64,000 nucleotides of DNA from Isoetes taiwanensis (lineage: Eukaryota; Streptophyta; Lycopodiopsida; Isoetales; Isoetaceae), in the NCBI GenBank assembly GCA_021234155.1, contig JAJEKV010000096.1, positions 1,496,010 to 1,560,009 on the forward strand, in the 5' to 3' direction. This document shows positions 1 through 10,288 of this stretch, one piece after another. The translations under genes were made by a program, and so were the position numbers. Below the pieces are notes generated by a model. It ran no database searches, was not told the origin of the DNA, and worked only from the letters and a program-made list of their open reading frames with translations. Position 1 is the stretch's first letter, and each line of letters opens with the position of its first letter.

Positions 1-11
1 ATCATAGTGGC

Positions 12-470
12 ATGCCGGATAAGGATCATGGGAGCATGCAGGCAGCAGAATCTGCTCAGACAGCAGTGGACAAAAGCTTGAATTTGCGCATTGTGGGTCT
101 CCCAGAGGCAAATCCCGCCTTGGATGTAGAACAGGCAGCCAATTTCTTCACAGATGTTATGCACATTCAGAGGCCTGCCATTGTTACAGCACACAGGGTT
201 GGGGCTCAGAGGCCAGACCGGCCTCGCCATATCATCGTGCAGTTCAATAGCCCACAGGACAGGTTGTATGTCCTTCAGCATGGAAGTCATTTAAAAGATA
301 CCCACTTTTCGATTCAAGAAGATCTCTCTCCGCTCCAGCTGACCAGACGACGACAGGAATTATGTAAAGTACGAGAGGCTAGGCTGCAGCAAAAGTGGGC
401 AGTGTATCGGGGAGGTATAGCAATCATCCGAGACCAGTGGCCTCAGAACCCATGGTTTGGGTACACTTAG
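12..470 (+). CDS. LINE ORF1-like RNA-binding protein, partial or isolated ORF
   Basis: This 152-residue ORF looks like the RRM and C-terminal part of an L1-type LINE ORF1 protein, which binds LINE RNA as a nucleic-acid chaperone. Visible motifs in order: NLRIVGLPE near residue 24 (RNP2-like strand), AHRVG near residue 60, PRHIIVQF near residue 70 (RNP1-like strand), then EDLSPLQLTRRRQEL near residue 104 and a charged end with KWAVYRGG. The spacing 'RIxGLPE ... AHRVG ... PRxIIVxF ... DLSPxQ ... R' is what I know from L1 ORF1 proteins. The usual N-terminal coiled coil is missing. The first ATG lies only 12 bases from the window edge, so upstream sequence may extend it. No reverse transcriptase follows within the window, so this is an isolated or truncated copy. 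Confidence 0.5.
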   Translation: MPDKDHGSMQAAESAQTAVDKSLNLRIVGLPEANPALDVEQAANFFTDVMHIQRPAIVTAHRVGAQRPDRPRHIIVQFNSPQDRLYVLQHGSHLKDTHFSIQEDLSPLQLTRRRQELCKVREARLQQKWAVYRGGIAIIRDQWPQNPWFGYT

Positions 471-2184
471 CTCATGTGCACATGTTTAGCTACTTATTAT
501 CATTTCTGTTGTGTTTTTGTTATGTTGATATTCTTCATTTCTTTGGTTACTGTCATCGAGCTTACGCCCCATCTTTTGTATTGGGTCCCATAACCCGATT
601 GGGTTTCCGCGGACGTTAAAATTTCTATCTATCTATCTTCTGGACACTTACGATCCCACTCTTCAAATCAGCTCAACCATATATTGTTTTGCAATGATAG
701 TTTTATTTCATAAAATCTTGGTAAATTATGCTCGCCAAAATTCATTGGAAGACATTCCCTTATAGTGTGCACATTGCTCTGATACTAATCATTTTAGTGG
801 CACGATGTGCTTGGTTTGACTCAATTTATTTCTTTTAAATAAGAGACTCAAAGGCCATCATTGGAGGGATTTCAAATTGGCCATCTTAATTATTCAATTT
901 ACGCCATGTTAATCATTGTCAACTTTGTGGTTGATAATCTATTCACAGACGTGATTGTCACATGTTTTGGCTTCAGCCTATAGTGTTTTGCTTTTTTTTG
1001 CATGGTTGCAAAGAGCACAAAAGCTTTTTCTACTGCATTAACTTGAACAAGAACATGCTTGGACAAATTCATGCAAATTAACTTGAACAAGAATGTGCTT
1101 GGACAAGTTCATGTCAGTTCAATATAGCATGGTCCATAAAGCAAGATGCTTTTACAATGTGGGGCGCCAAACCAAGAGAAATTCAATGCAACATTAGAAT
1201 TCAACGTCGATATTTATTTCCATAATATACTAAATTAACAATATTTTATAAGCCATCTCCAGATGAATGCACTCGGTGTTACATGGTCTTCGTCATCTAT
1301 ACCCTCAAAACCTGCAGCATCATCAACATTCTCAAAAGCAAAATCACTTACAGTTGCTTCTGAATCATATAGAGACGAATCAGTGGAGATATCTTCTTCA
1401 ACTCCCCCATACACGTTACGCTTCAAATCCATGAGATAAATAGCAGCATCAAAGGAACAAAAGATGAAATGGTAGATGGAAATCACAACAAACAGATGAA
1501 TTGTGGATGAAGAAATAACTCGTAAGGACGATTCACTTGAAGAAATAGCTCTCTATGAGGGTAAACTTGTGAGCTTTTAGACATTCTATAAAAACCTCCC
1601 CTAGTTTCTTTGGAAAGTTGGGGAGGTTTCTATAAAATATATATAAAAAAAATAGTAATTAATTTTCGCAACCATCGAGGGATGGCGCCTCTTCATTAAG
1701 ACGCACGAGGATTGAGATGCACGGGAGGGCAAATCTTGGTCTTCGTGCAAATTTAAGGAGGAGCTTCTTTTTTATTTTTATGGAAACCTCCCCATCTTTT
1801 CGTGGAAACCTCCCTTGTTTTCTTAATTGGAAACCTCCTTGTCATGAACCTACGCGAAAACAAGAAAAATATGTGGAAAATACGAAAGAAATATGCCCAA
1901 GATCGGCAAAGAATCTAATATATGAATAGGAATCAAGAGTACAATGGCCCGAAGGCAAGCAGGAACACGAGACAGATGCCTAGAAGGCTCAAGACTAGAG
2001 TTGAACTAGAATGGTTCGACAAGACGAAGGTGCCTCCTTATATATCTAGGCCAACGGTCAGGATCGCGCCACTCCAATGGATGAGATCTCGCCAAGTGTC
2101 GCGCATGCATTTAGGTTCTAGAGTATTATAGACCTCCTGGAGGTAGTCCTGCATATGAGAAAGATGTGAGATAATGTCTGCAAT
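471..2184. other. No gene recognised; short AAACCTCC repeats only
   Basis: Small ORFs at 1235-1486 (minus) and 1717-1929 (plus) show no recognisable domain or splice context. The only structure I see is the AAACCTCC motif family described separately. Confidence 0.5.
1592..1840. repeat. AAACCTCC motif cluster with a 10-bp inverted repeat
   Basis: AAACCTCCCC at 1592-1601 pairs perfectly with GGGGAGGTTT at 1620-1629 across an 18-base spacer. The related motif GGAAACCTCC recurs three times at about 1782, 1804 and 1829. Five copies, one inverted, lie within 250 bases. The function is unknown. Confidence 0.6.
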
Positions 2185-2260
2185 AAATATTGGTAGCGCA
2201 CTTGGCAAAGGTGTGTGACTTGCAACTGGAAGGTTGCGAGTTCAAACCCTATCTTGTGCA
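2185..2260 (+). repeat. tRNA-derived SINE head (candidate)
   Basis: An A-box-like stretch TGGTAGCGCACTTGG starts at 2191 and a B-box-like GAGTTCAAACCC lies at 2238-2249. The spacing fits an RNA polymerase III internal promoter. No cloverleaf acceptor stem can be formed, so it is not a functional tRNA gene. A tRNA-derived SINE is the most natural reading, but I could not find its tail or target duplication. Confidence 0.4.
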
Positions 2261-2531
2261 ACGACCCTTTTGCATCCGTGTGACGACCATCTTTTATACA
2301 TACGAGTATAACATTCGTATGATACGAATATCCATATGGTCATCACACCATCCCCCTCCTACGATGGCGACGAGTCCTCGGAGCTGGAGCCAGAGTATTG
2401 AAACTTGGCTTGTCCGGGTAACGTCGGTGAAACTCCACAATATTATCAGGAGCATTATTCAGATTCTCGGCAGGCTCTCAGGTTCTATCACTTGGTGAGT
2501 AACCTTTTCAATCGGTGAAGTAATACAATCG

Positions 2532-3338
2532 TCAACAAAGAAACTTGGAGTCTAGAATCTCTCGAACCTCGAACTCCTCATGATCATCAATTTCTACTGG
2601 TGGTGGCGGCGGAGGAACGCGATCTGGGAAGGTATTGACTGTGTAGGGCTCCAATAGAGAAACATGGAATACTAGATGAAGCCGAACAGCTGAAGGGAGC
2701 TCGAGCCGGAATGCCATATTGCTGATCTGAGGACCAAGGCGACGATAGTCAAACTTATTGCAGGGACGTGAGATAGGGAGGTCCCTACGAAGAAGCCAGA
2801 CAAGGTCACCAACGTGAAATTTAGGAGCTTCCTGCCGATACAAATCAGCATAATGCCAATAGCATTCCTGTGCTCGGTGAAGATGATGTTGAAGATCCGA
2901 TTGAAGAGCCTGGAGTTTCTCAAGTCGAGACTCAGCACTAGGATTGACAGAGTCACCGCCAGCGACGCTAAGGGACCAACGAGGATGCTAACCAGAGTTT
3001 AGAAAGAACGGAGTCTGGCCAGGGAAGCATGTACTGAGTTATTATAGGCAAACTCAGCTAGTGGAAGATAATCGACCCAATCATCCTGCTGCTAACTGAT
3101 AAAGCGCCTTAAATATTGCTCCAGAGTCTGATTAGTGCACTCCGCCTGCCCATTACTTTATGGATGATGACCGGATGTCAATGAGCGGCCGATATGCAAT
3201 AACTCCAAAAGCCGCTTCCAAAAACCTACGATGAACTGTGGTCCACGATCGCTGACGATAGTATCTGGCAAGCCGTGAAGTCTGACTACATCACGAAGAA
3301 GAAGATCTGTTGTTCCCTCACTGGTGATTGTGACGTTG
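2532..3338 (-). pseudogene. Ty3/gypsy chromovirus integrase and chromodomain remnant
   Basis: Read on the minus strand, this is the C-terminal end of a Ty3-type Pol polyprotein. From 3338 downward it shows the integrase core (LHGLPDTIVSDRGPQF, then a stop inside the GHHP-SNGQAE segment, then QDDWVDYLPLAEFAYNNS). The C-terminal domain follows (KFHVGDLVWLL, then RRLGPQI, then LPSAVRLHLVFHVSLLEPY). It ends in a chromodomain-like tail (PVEIDDHEEFEVREILDSKF, stop near 2532). Chromodomains at this position are typical of plant chromoviruses and direct integration into chromatin. At least two stops or frameshifts break it. The integrase is cut at 3338, exactly where the LTR of the next element begins, so the rest of Pol (reverse transcriptase, RNase H) is missing. 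Confidence 0.85.
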
Positions 3339-5675
3339 TGATGCTGCCACATTTTGGCAGCATAGAAGAGCCATTTGCATGAACTACACCTTTGGCTAAC
3401 ATTTGGTTTGATACATGTGCGCATGAGCTAATCAAGCAACTGAATTGAAGATATCTACCTTTGAAGACTCTTAGAAGACATTTGTGATGAAGAACCAAGG
3501 GAGAACATTGATTGAGCATCATACAAGTATGGCAAGAAAGTTGAGATTCAAGCAAGAAGATTTGAGCCTAAATTGAAGACCCCTTGTTAGAGTTTGGAAG
3601 ATCCCTCAAGGTTCATTGGTATGTGGCTAGATCCAAGTCATTTTGGCGTGAATTCCATTTTCCAAGGCTTCTTTCATGTTCTTACCATCTTGATCCCATT
3701 CATGACTTCCTATCTCCATACTCCATTACCATTTCCCCTAGCCAAAGGTTGGCAAAGTTTCTTTTTTCTAGTCAAAGCACATCACATACCTATTATTCAT
3801 CCACTTTCTTGAGAAAATGCAAAAAACTCCACCAAATTTGGCTATTCCTAAGGTCTAAGACCATTTGTGCACAAGTGCCAAATATTATGCCAAATCATCC
3901 ACATCATCTTCAAAATGCCAAATATCATCTACATCATCACTCAAGTACATCCACATCACCATACACATGTCATCCACCTCATCACCACATCACAAAAAGT
4001 TTTGACTAGAAAAAAGTTATTTAACCACCTTGCTTGCCACATCATCACCTCATTGTGCCATGTCATCACCCATTTGCCACATCACTCCATAACCTTGCCA
4101 CCTCACCAAAATTAGCCTTATTTTGAGCCAAAAATTAAGATGCTTTTTTTTTGCTAAAAGATTCTACCCTCACGTAGAGCATCAAAAAAAATTCCATGTG
4201 GAAAAAAGAATTTTTGAAAAAGACCCTGTTATGACCCTCATATTCCATTTCTTGGGAACCGTGCCAAATTTGAAAAAACAAAAAAAATTCCTATTTACTT
4301 CCCCTGGCCTAGTCACCCATTTCCCCAATCACCTTTTGCCACATGGCACCTCGGGTATGTGAGGTGGCAACCACATGGAAATAGCATATGAATAAATTAT
4401 AAAGTTTAGAATTTTGTGCCTTATATATCCGAACTTTCTTTTGTAAAAATGCCTATGGGATATTTCCATGAATTCTTAAAGAACCCTAAAAAGTTGATCA
4501 TGCCAAGAACCATTTTTTCTGATGATTCAACGGCCTAATCATGGTCTATGGGTCTCGAAATGCCTGGATCCAAGCCAAGAAACAGACCCATGCACTAAAA
4601 ACAAACAAAAGCCACGGATTTTACCAAGAATCAACCAAAAAAGGGCATTAGAAAAAGGGGCTTTGGCTATCAGAGAAGAGAGAGGGCTTGGAGCATGAAG
4701 AACAGGTCGAGTTGGCTCTGAAAGAAGGATTGGGGACTCTTACTTGAAGAATAGCTTCCATATTTCAGTTTTTTGACATGCCTTGAGCAAAAAAATCCGA
4801 ATTCTTGATGTATTTTCATATTTCCTTTGAGATTCTAATATAATACTACCTTTGGCATTGTTATGAAGTTCAAATAGATGCTATTCAAGTTGTTTCATGC
4901 ATATTTTCTGATTTTTGAGCAAAATCCCTGATATGTGCACTGAAATTTCACTGTCTCAAGTCTGCAAGTTTAGCCATGCCCTATATGCAAACTTTATCTC
5001 CAAAAAAATTGAGCTTAATTTCCATGACTCTCTTGCTATTCATCTTTCATTCAAAATAGATTTCATAATTTTAGCACTCATAAATCGATAGTTATGGCTT
5101 TGCAAAGTTGGCTGTTCTAGAACTGTAAAAATTTCTGAGACAGTCATTGAAATTTCCTCTTCCAAGTTTGCCTTTTCAAAAGTCCATAGATTTCCAACTG
5201 CTCATCCAAAAATTATGAAACTTTGTCATGTGCATGCCTTCCTATCCATCTTACCCCAGTCCAAGTTTCATGATTTTAGGACTTTTTCATCTCAAGTTAC
5301 AGATCCCCAAAGTTGGCTGTTCCAAAAGTTTCAAAATTTCTGATACACTCATTGAAAATTGTCTGTTTCAAGTCTGCTTGTTCAAAAATCCATAGTAAGC
5401 AAAGGAAACGTCCAAAAATCCTGAAATTAAATAGCAAGCATCCCCTACTACTGTTCTCTCACTATTCCAAGTTTGAATAAATTTTAGTGCACGTATCCCA
5501 AGATATGGATATGCAAACTTGGCATTTCCAAAACAGTCAAAAATTCAGGGACAGTTGAACTTTTGCAATTTGCTTCATTCTAATCCATCATTTGCATTGA
5601 GGATTGATCACCCTAAGTGATTTGGAGGTTCTAAACCACTGAGGTTGAAGGTTTTGCCAGGAACACCTTCAACAT
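3339..5675 (+). repeat. 5' LTR (right boundary approximate)
   Basis: It starts TG, followed by the hairpin ATGCTGCC/GGCAGCAT with a 7-base loop. The end is estimated from the related copy at 10325-12567: both run to a shared stretch 'GAGGTTCTAAACC...TTGCCAGGAACACC' ending near 5673 and 12567, and then diverge. That makes an LTR of about 2.3 kb. It contains a CACATCATC-rich block (3890-4110) and no convincing ORF. The primer binding site is not clear. Confidence 0.6.
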
Positions 5676-5799
5676 TTTGGAGGTTCTACCGAGATCCTTT
5701 CCTGGTAGACATTCTCGTGGCTATTGAGCAATTAAGCATGCATGTTTCTGATGCTCAGAGTATTCTTGATGGTCTTTGAGTGCCTAAAGTTTTGATAAT

Positions 5800-7641
5800 G
5801 TGATGGAGCAAGCTTCTCAAGGAGAAAAGGTTGCAGCAGTTCCAATTCCCATACAAGTTGATGTGATCTTTCCAATTCCAGCACCTCTTTATCATGGTCT
5901 TGAAGAACCTGAGCTTTATCTTTGTAGATTTGAAGAATATTTTGATGATTATGGTAAGAGAAGAGGAGAAAAGATTGATGTATTTGGCAGGTGCATGAAA
6001 GAGGAAGCAAGCCATTGGTTTGAGTACCAAAAGACTTGCGAGGTACATGATTGGGATGAACTCAAAAGGAACTTCATCAAGAGATTTGGGGTGCCAACCA
6101 CACAAGAGGAGGTCATTCAAGAGCTGCCAACAATTGTTTTGAGGAAGAATGAAGGGGTGCCAAGTTTCGTGCAAAGATTTCATGCCTACATGCTCAAGTG
6201 CAAAAGGTACAAAGTGGAATGGCCTACTCTTCATTTGCTTGTTTACTTTGTGCAAGGTTTTAGATTACATTCCACTGTTTACAAGAAAATGCTGAAATGC
6301 TTTCATAAAGGTATGTTCTATTCTATACAACAAGCCTTTGAAAAAGCTTTGGAAATAGATGATCTTTTGACATATCTTCAAAAGCATGATGTTTATGAGC
6401 AGCCTCTTGATACTAAATCTCTCATATGCGAAAGAAAGATAAGCTCAAATCAAAGGGAAACCTTGGAGGAGAAAATGAAAGAAGATGAGGTATGCTTGGA
6501 TGCTAGTATGTCTCTCTTTTCTTGCGACCATGGAAAATCTCAGCAAGAATCAGTCATGACAGTAAGTAATTCAGCATATTCATGTGACAAAAAGGTACCT
6601 CATGATGTTCCCAAGGTGTTTTCCTTCTTGGATACCATTGCCAAATCTGATTTGCAGGAGTTAGAGCATGTTAGCAGCCATATAAATCCAAGATTTGCAT
6701 GTTTTGAAGGTGATTCACATAAGGCCAGCCATGACACCCTAAAGAATGCACATGGATCAGAGGTTTTCATTGCTAATGAAGTAAGTCTTATCACATCTCA
6801 TATGGTTGAGGAGTTTGAGCATGTTCTCTTGTATGATGTTGCTGAGTTTGAGCATTGCCATGAAGAAAAGAGTGTTGAATGCATGAGCAGCCCTGAGTAT
6901 GAGAATTTTTATACCATTCAAGCATTTGAGGATGATTATGAACCATGTTTGTGTGAATTAGAAGTGGGAAACATTGATCTCTCACTATTTCAATGCTCCA
7001 AAAATAAGTTCCAAGGACTTGAATGCCATGACAGTCATAATAGCAGCTCACATTATGAAGTTTTTAGTTTTGAAACCTGTCTATCAGCTGAAAACTCAGG
7101 TGAGGATGATTTGCACATGCCTCAATTGGAGAATTATGCTTTCTTGGATGATTTGAAGCAAACTTTTGAGTTAAAGATGCAAGTTTTAGATGATGTAATA
7201 GCATATGAAGCTTGTGCAGATCTGATCAGTTCTAAATTTCAGCTTTGTGGCAGTCCAAAAAAGTCTGAAAATGATAAGGAATCAGTCCCATGTGTGGTTG
7301 AGCATGAAGAAGTTAATTTTTTGACTAGTTTTGAGCATGACAATGTAGTTGAACTTGAGAAATCAGACTTGAGCAACATCTTATCCAAATGTGCAGCAGA
7401 AAAATATGAATATCCAAGGTCCTTTTCAGCATTTGAGAACAGCAAGTTGATTGGATCATGCCAACATAGTAGGTATTACTATGTTACATCAGATTTGCCA
7501 CTTTTGTATGCTCGTACAATCATCTTTGAGCAGGCCATAGCATTGTGGCATATTGTTTTGCCACTTATGTTGATGCAAACACAAGTTATCTGCATCCTAC
7601 TATTTGGAGGATGTATACCTGACAGAGTTGGAGTTGGCTAA
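5800..7641 (+). CDS. Retrotransposon Gag-domain protein
   Basis: The 613-residue protein starts at an ATG 125 bases after the inferred LTR end. Residues about 25-200 form a Retrotrans_gag domain, the capsid precursor part: PAPLYHGLEEPELYLCRFEEYF, then EEASHWFEYQ near residue 67, WDELKRNFIKRFG near residue 85, and a long LLVYFVQGFR stretch. The remaining 400 residues are acidic and Cys/His/Ser rich, with loosely repeated short motifs. I see no CCHC zinc knuckle and no protease motif. The ORF is open over its full length, so this insertion is fairly young or Gag is maintained. The C-terminal part could be a family-specific extension. There is no Pol in any frame downstream to 8278. Confidence 0.8.
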   Translation: MMEQASQGEKVAAVPIPIQVDVIFPIPAPLYHGLEEPELYLCRFEEYFDDYGKRRGEKIDVFGRCMKEEASHWFEYQKTCEVHDWDELKRNFIKRFGVPTTQEEVIQELPTIVLRKNEGVPSFVQRFHAYMLKCKRYKVEWPTLHLLVYFVQGFRLHSTVYKKMLKCFHKGMFYSIQQAFEKALEIDDLLTYLQKHDVYEQPLDTKSLICERKISSNQRETLEEKMKEDEVCLDASMSLFSCDHGKSQQESVMTVSNSAYSCDKKVPHDVPKVFSFLDTIAKSDLQELEHVSSHINPRFACFEGDSHKASHDTLKNAHGSEVFIANEVSLITSHMVEEFEHVLLYDVAEFEHCHEEKSVECMSSPEYENFYTIQAFEDDYEPCLCELEVGNIDLSLFQCSKNKFQGLECHDSHNSSSHYEVFSFETCLSAENSGEDDLHMPQLENYAFLDDLKQTFELKMQVLDDVIAYEACADLISSKFQLCGSPKKSENDKESVPCVVEHEEVNFLTSFEHDNVVELEKSDLSNILSKCAAEKYEYPRSFSAFENSKLIGSCQHSRYYYVTSDLPLLYARTIIFEQAIALWHIVLPLMLMQTQVICILLFGGCIPDRVGVG

Positions 7642-8278
7642 AGCACGTACCATTCCATGATGTAGTCCAAAGCAAGACTTTACTTTGGTGCTACAGTAAT
7701 ACATGTGCTCTTCATCAGAACATGTTTGCACATGTGAACAGATCATACATAGCTGATTCTATCATATTGCCACCATCCCATCATGTCCACACCATGCGCA
7801 CATCTCATTTGTCATGTTTCCACATCCTTTTCCATCTGCACATCTCATTTGCCATGTTTCCACATCCTTTTCCATCTGCACGTCTCATTTGCCATGTTTC
7901 CACATCCTTTTCCATCTGTAGATCTTATTTGCCATGTACACGTATGTCCCATCATGTCCATATTATGTGCTCACAAGTGTATCCTTATCATGTCCACACC
8001 ATGTACACATCATTCCCAACCATTCATCTCAAGTTACCATCATGCCTCCATATTGTCACCTCTATTTTGCTAACCATACATTCATTTGTCATGCAGGTCC
8101 ACCACATTCATAGTTCCATGATCATTTGCACATCATTTGGCCTACCTACCATACTACCTTGCTTCTCTTTCTCATGAAAACCCATGTTGCCAACCATTTT
8201 TCCACATTGGCAACCATCAAGTAAATCCACATCTAGTTCAAGAGGCTGGGGGACCAGCCTATCCTTCTTTGTTTGGCA
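7642..8278 (+). repeat. Element 3' interior: 40-bp tandem repeat and pre-LTR palindrome
   Basis: Three copies of a 40-base unit run at 7801-7840, 7841-7880 and 7881-7920 (key core TTTGCCATGTTTCCACATCC), with a partial fourth copy. Just before the 3' LTR is the palindrome AGGCTGG/CCAGCCT (8243-8249 and 8254-8260). It is conserved in the related element at 10290-10307, so it is probably part of the family's 3' priming region. Confidence 0.7.
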
Positions 8279-8942
8279 TGATGCTGCCACATTTTGGCAG
8301 CATAGAAGAGCCATTTGCATGAACTACACCTTTGGCTAACATTTGGTTTGATACATGTGTGCATGAGCTAATCAAGCAACAGAATTGAAGACATCTACCT
8401 TTGAAGACTTTTAGAAGATATTCGTGATGAAGAACCAAGGGAGAACATTGATTGAGCATCATACAAGTATGGCAAGAAAGTTGAGATTCAAGCAAGAAGA
8501 TTTGAGCCTAAATTGAAGACCCCTCGTTAGAGTCTGGAAGACCCCTCAAGGTTCATTGGTATGTGGCTAGATCCAAGTCATTTTGGCATGAATTCCATTT
8601 TCCAAGGCTTCTTTCATGTTCTTACCATCTTGATCCCATTCATGACTTCCTATCTCCATACTCCATTACCATTTCCCCTAGCCAAAGGTTGGCAAAGTTT
8701 CCTTTTTCTAGTCAAAGCACATCACATACCTATTATTCATCCACTTTCTTGAGAAAATGCAAAAAACTCCACCAAATTTGGCTATTCCTAAGGTATAAGA
8801 CCATTTGTGCACAAGTGCCAAATATTATGCCAAATCATCCACATCATCTTCAAAATGCCAAATATCATCCACATCATCACTCAAGTACATCGACATCACC
8901 ATACACATGTCATCCACCTCATCACCACATCACAAAAAGTTA
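8279..8942 (+). repeat. Truncated 3' LTR
   Basis: It matches 3339-4003 with few substitutions and stops within 'cacaaaaagtt'. About 1.65 kb of LTR present in the left copy is missing, so a later deletion or insertion removed its right end. Confidence 0.85.
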
Positions 8943-10288
8943 AAAATGAGAGCTCCTACCCGTGGCTCTGACTCATAAGGAAGTCGACTGACTGGATAGG
9001 CCTCAAGATAGAGCAGACCGAGTCATAACAATGGCGGGGCTGGCTATAGACAATGGCTAGGGTTGACCACTCCATCCGCCCCTCCTGTGCATACTTTGCA
9101 GATGGGCTAGATCAAGCTCTGGCATGACTCTAGCCTTCTGGATACGCAATCCCATGGCATCACCCATCGGGACTACTCCAGGTTGCATCTCCCTGGTCCG
9201 TCGAGGAAGGAAGGGTTGCATCTCCCCTTCCCGGGGTCTAGAGGTTCCACGGGCGGCTAGAGAATCGTGGCGACACACGATTCGTCAACCCCCCAAAACA
9301 AGAGCCAAGCCAACACTTGCAACTCTTGAGAGGCAGGGCGACACCATTGCCCCAGGAGGTGTGGACTCATGCCCGACCCACACGAAGTGACCGACCATAA
9401 GCCTAGCCCACTATGGGATCCCCAGTAGCCACGCTCAGCAGGGATCCTCCCTCCGCATTGCCTCTAGCCCCGTTGTGTAGTGCTGAGTCACATCATAGCC
9501 TCCATAGCCCGGTGGGTTCCTATGCACAGGCCGCAAGAATAATAGGAACTAAGGGGTCTAAACTAGGAGCATACTACTAAGTAAGGCTACTAGGTCTCTA
9601 CCCCCCTTCCCAATACAAGAGGAGCAAACATGATCAACCATCATCACATCACATCACATCATATCATAGTAACATCATAAGAACATCTTAACCTAATCAT
9701 ACATACCTAACTTACAGTTAGGATTCCTTGATTAGGGTTCAAGATGTTCAACAAGGGTTCTAGGATGGCTCTACTCTAGATACAACATACAGACCCATCT
9801 GGAGTGCTAACTTCCAGATGAACTACCATGACTCTACTCCACCTACCTGCTCCAGAAGCACTTCCTCCCATCCCTGGTGTCTCCATGCTCCTTGACGTGA
9901 TCGAAGTCGTGCTCCCTCCTGGTGCACACACTTCGGGGGCTGCTGCACCAGGCTATGCTACGACGAACGATGCTCGAAACGGGGTTTCGAGCGCGTAGAT
10001 GAGTGTTCAGGTGCTAGAGTCAGGAAAAGGGGTCTAGGGTTAGGGTTTGAGCCAATATAGGTTAGGGTCCACATGGGATGCCACGTGGCACCAATAGGAT
10101 GGGGCCGTGTGGCGGTTGCCCAATAGGATAAGGCCATGTGGAAATGGGCCTTATCCTAAGGGTATCTAAGTTAAACAATTAACTTAGATATGTGCCCCTT
10201 GTCACTTCTAAGGTATACAAGAGACTTGTATAGTGACGGGTCCAGGAATATACGTATTTATGGCGTATATTCCCCTGGAACGTCACAA
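8943..10288. other. GC-richer repeat-like DNA, no gene recognised
   Basis: The composition is richer in G and C than the neighbours between about 8950 and 10100. Short ORFs on both strands (for example 9124-9390) have no recognisable domain. A (CATCA)-like microsatellite sits at 9640-9675. It may be interior sequence of an unidentified element. Confidence 0.4.

Larger units (their letters stand above)
3339..8942 (+). mobile_element. Gag-only LTR retrotransposon with truncated 3' LTR
   Basis: Two near-identical direct repeats begin with TGATGCTGCC at 3339 and 8279. They agree over about 660 bases with roughly 15 mismatches counted by eye. Between them lies a single long ORF with a Gag domain and no protease, reverse transcriptase or integrase. 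It must therefore depend on another element for its enzymes, as large non-autonomous LTR elements do. It interrupts an older Ty3 integrase in the opposite orientation. The right copy stops matching after 8942, so the target duplication cannot be checked. Confidence 0.85.

Noticed and set aside
9057-9390. Overlapping ORFs on both strands at 9.1-9.4 kb
   Set aside because: Caused by higher GC content. No domain in either strand.
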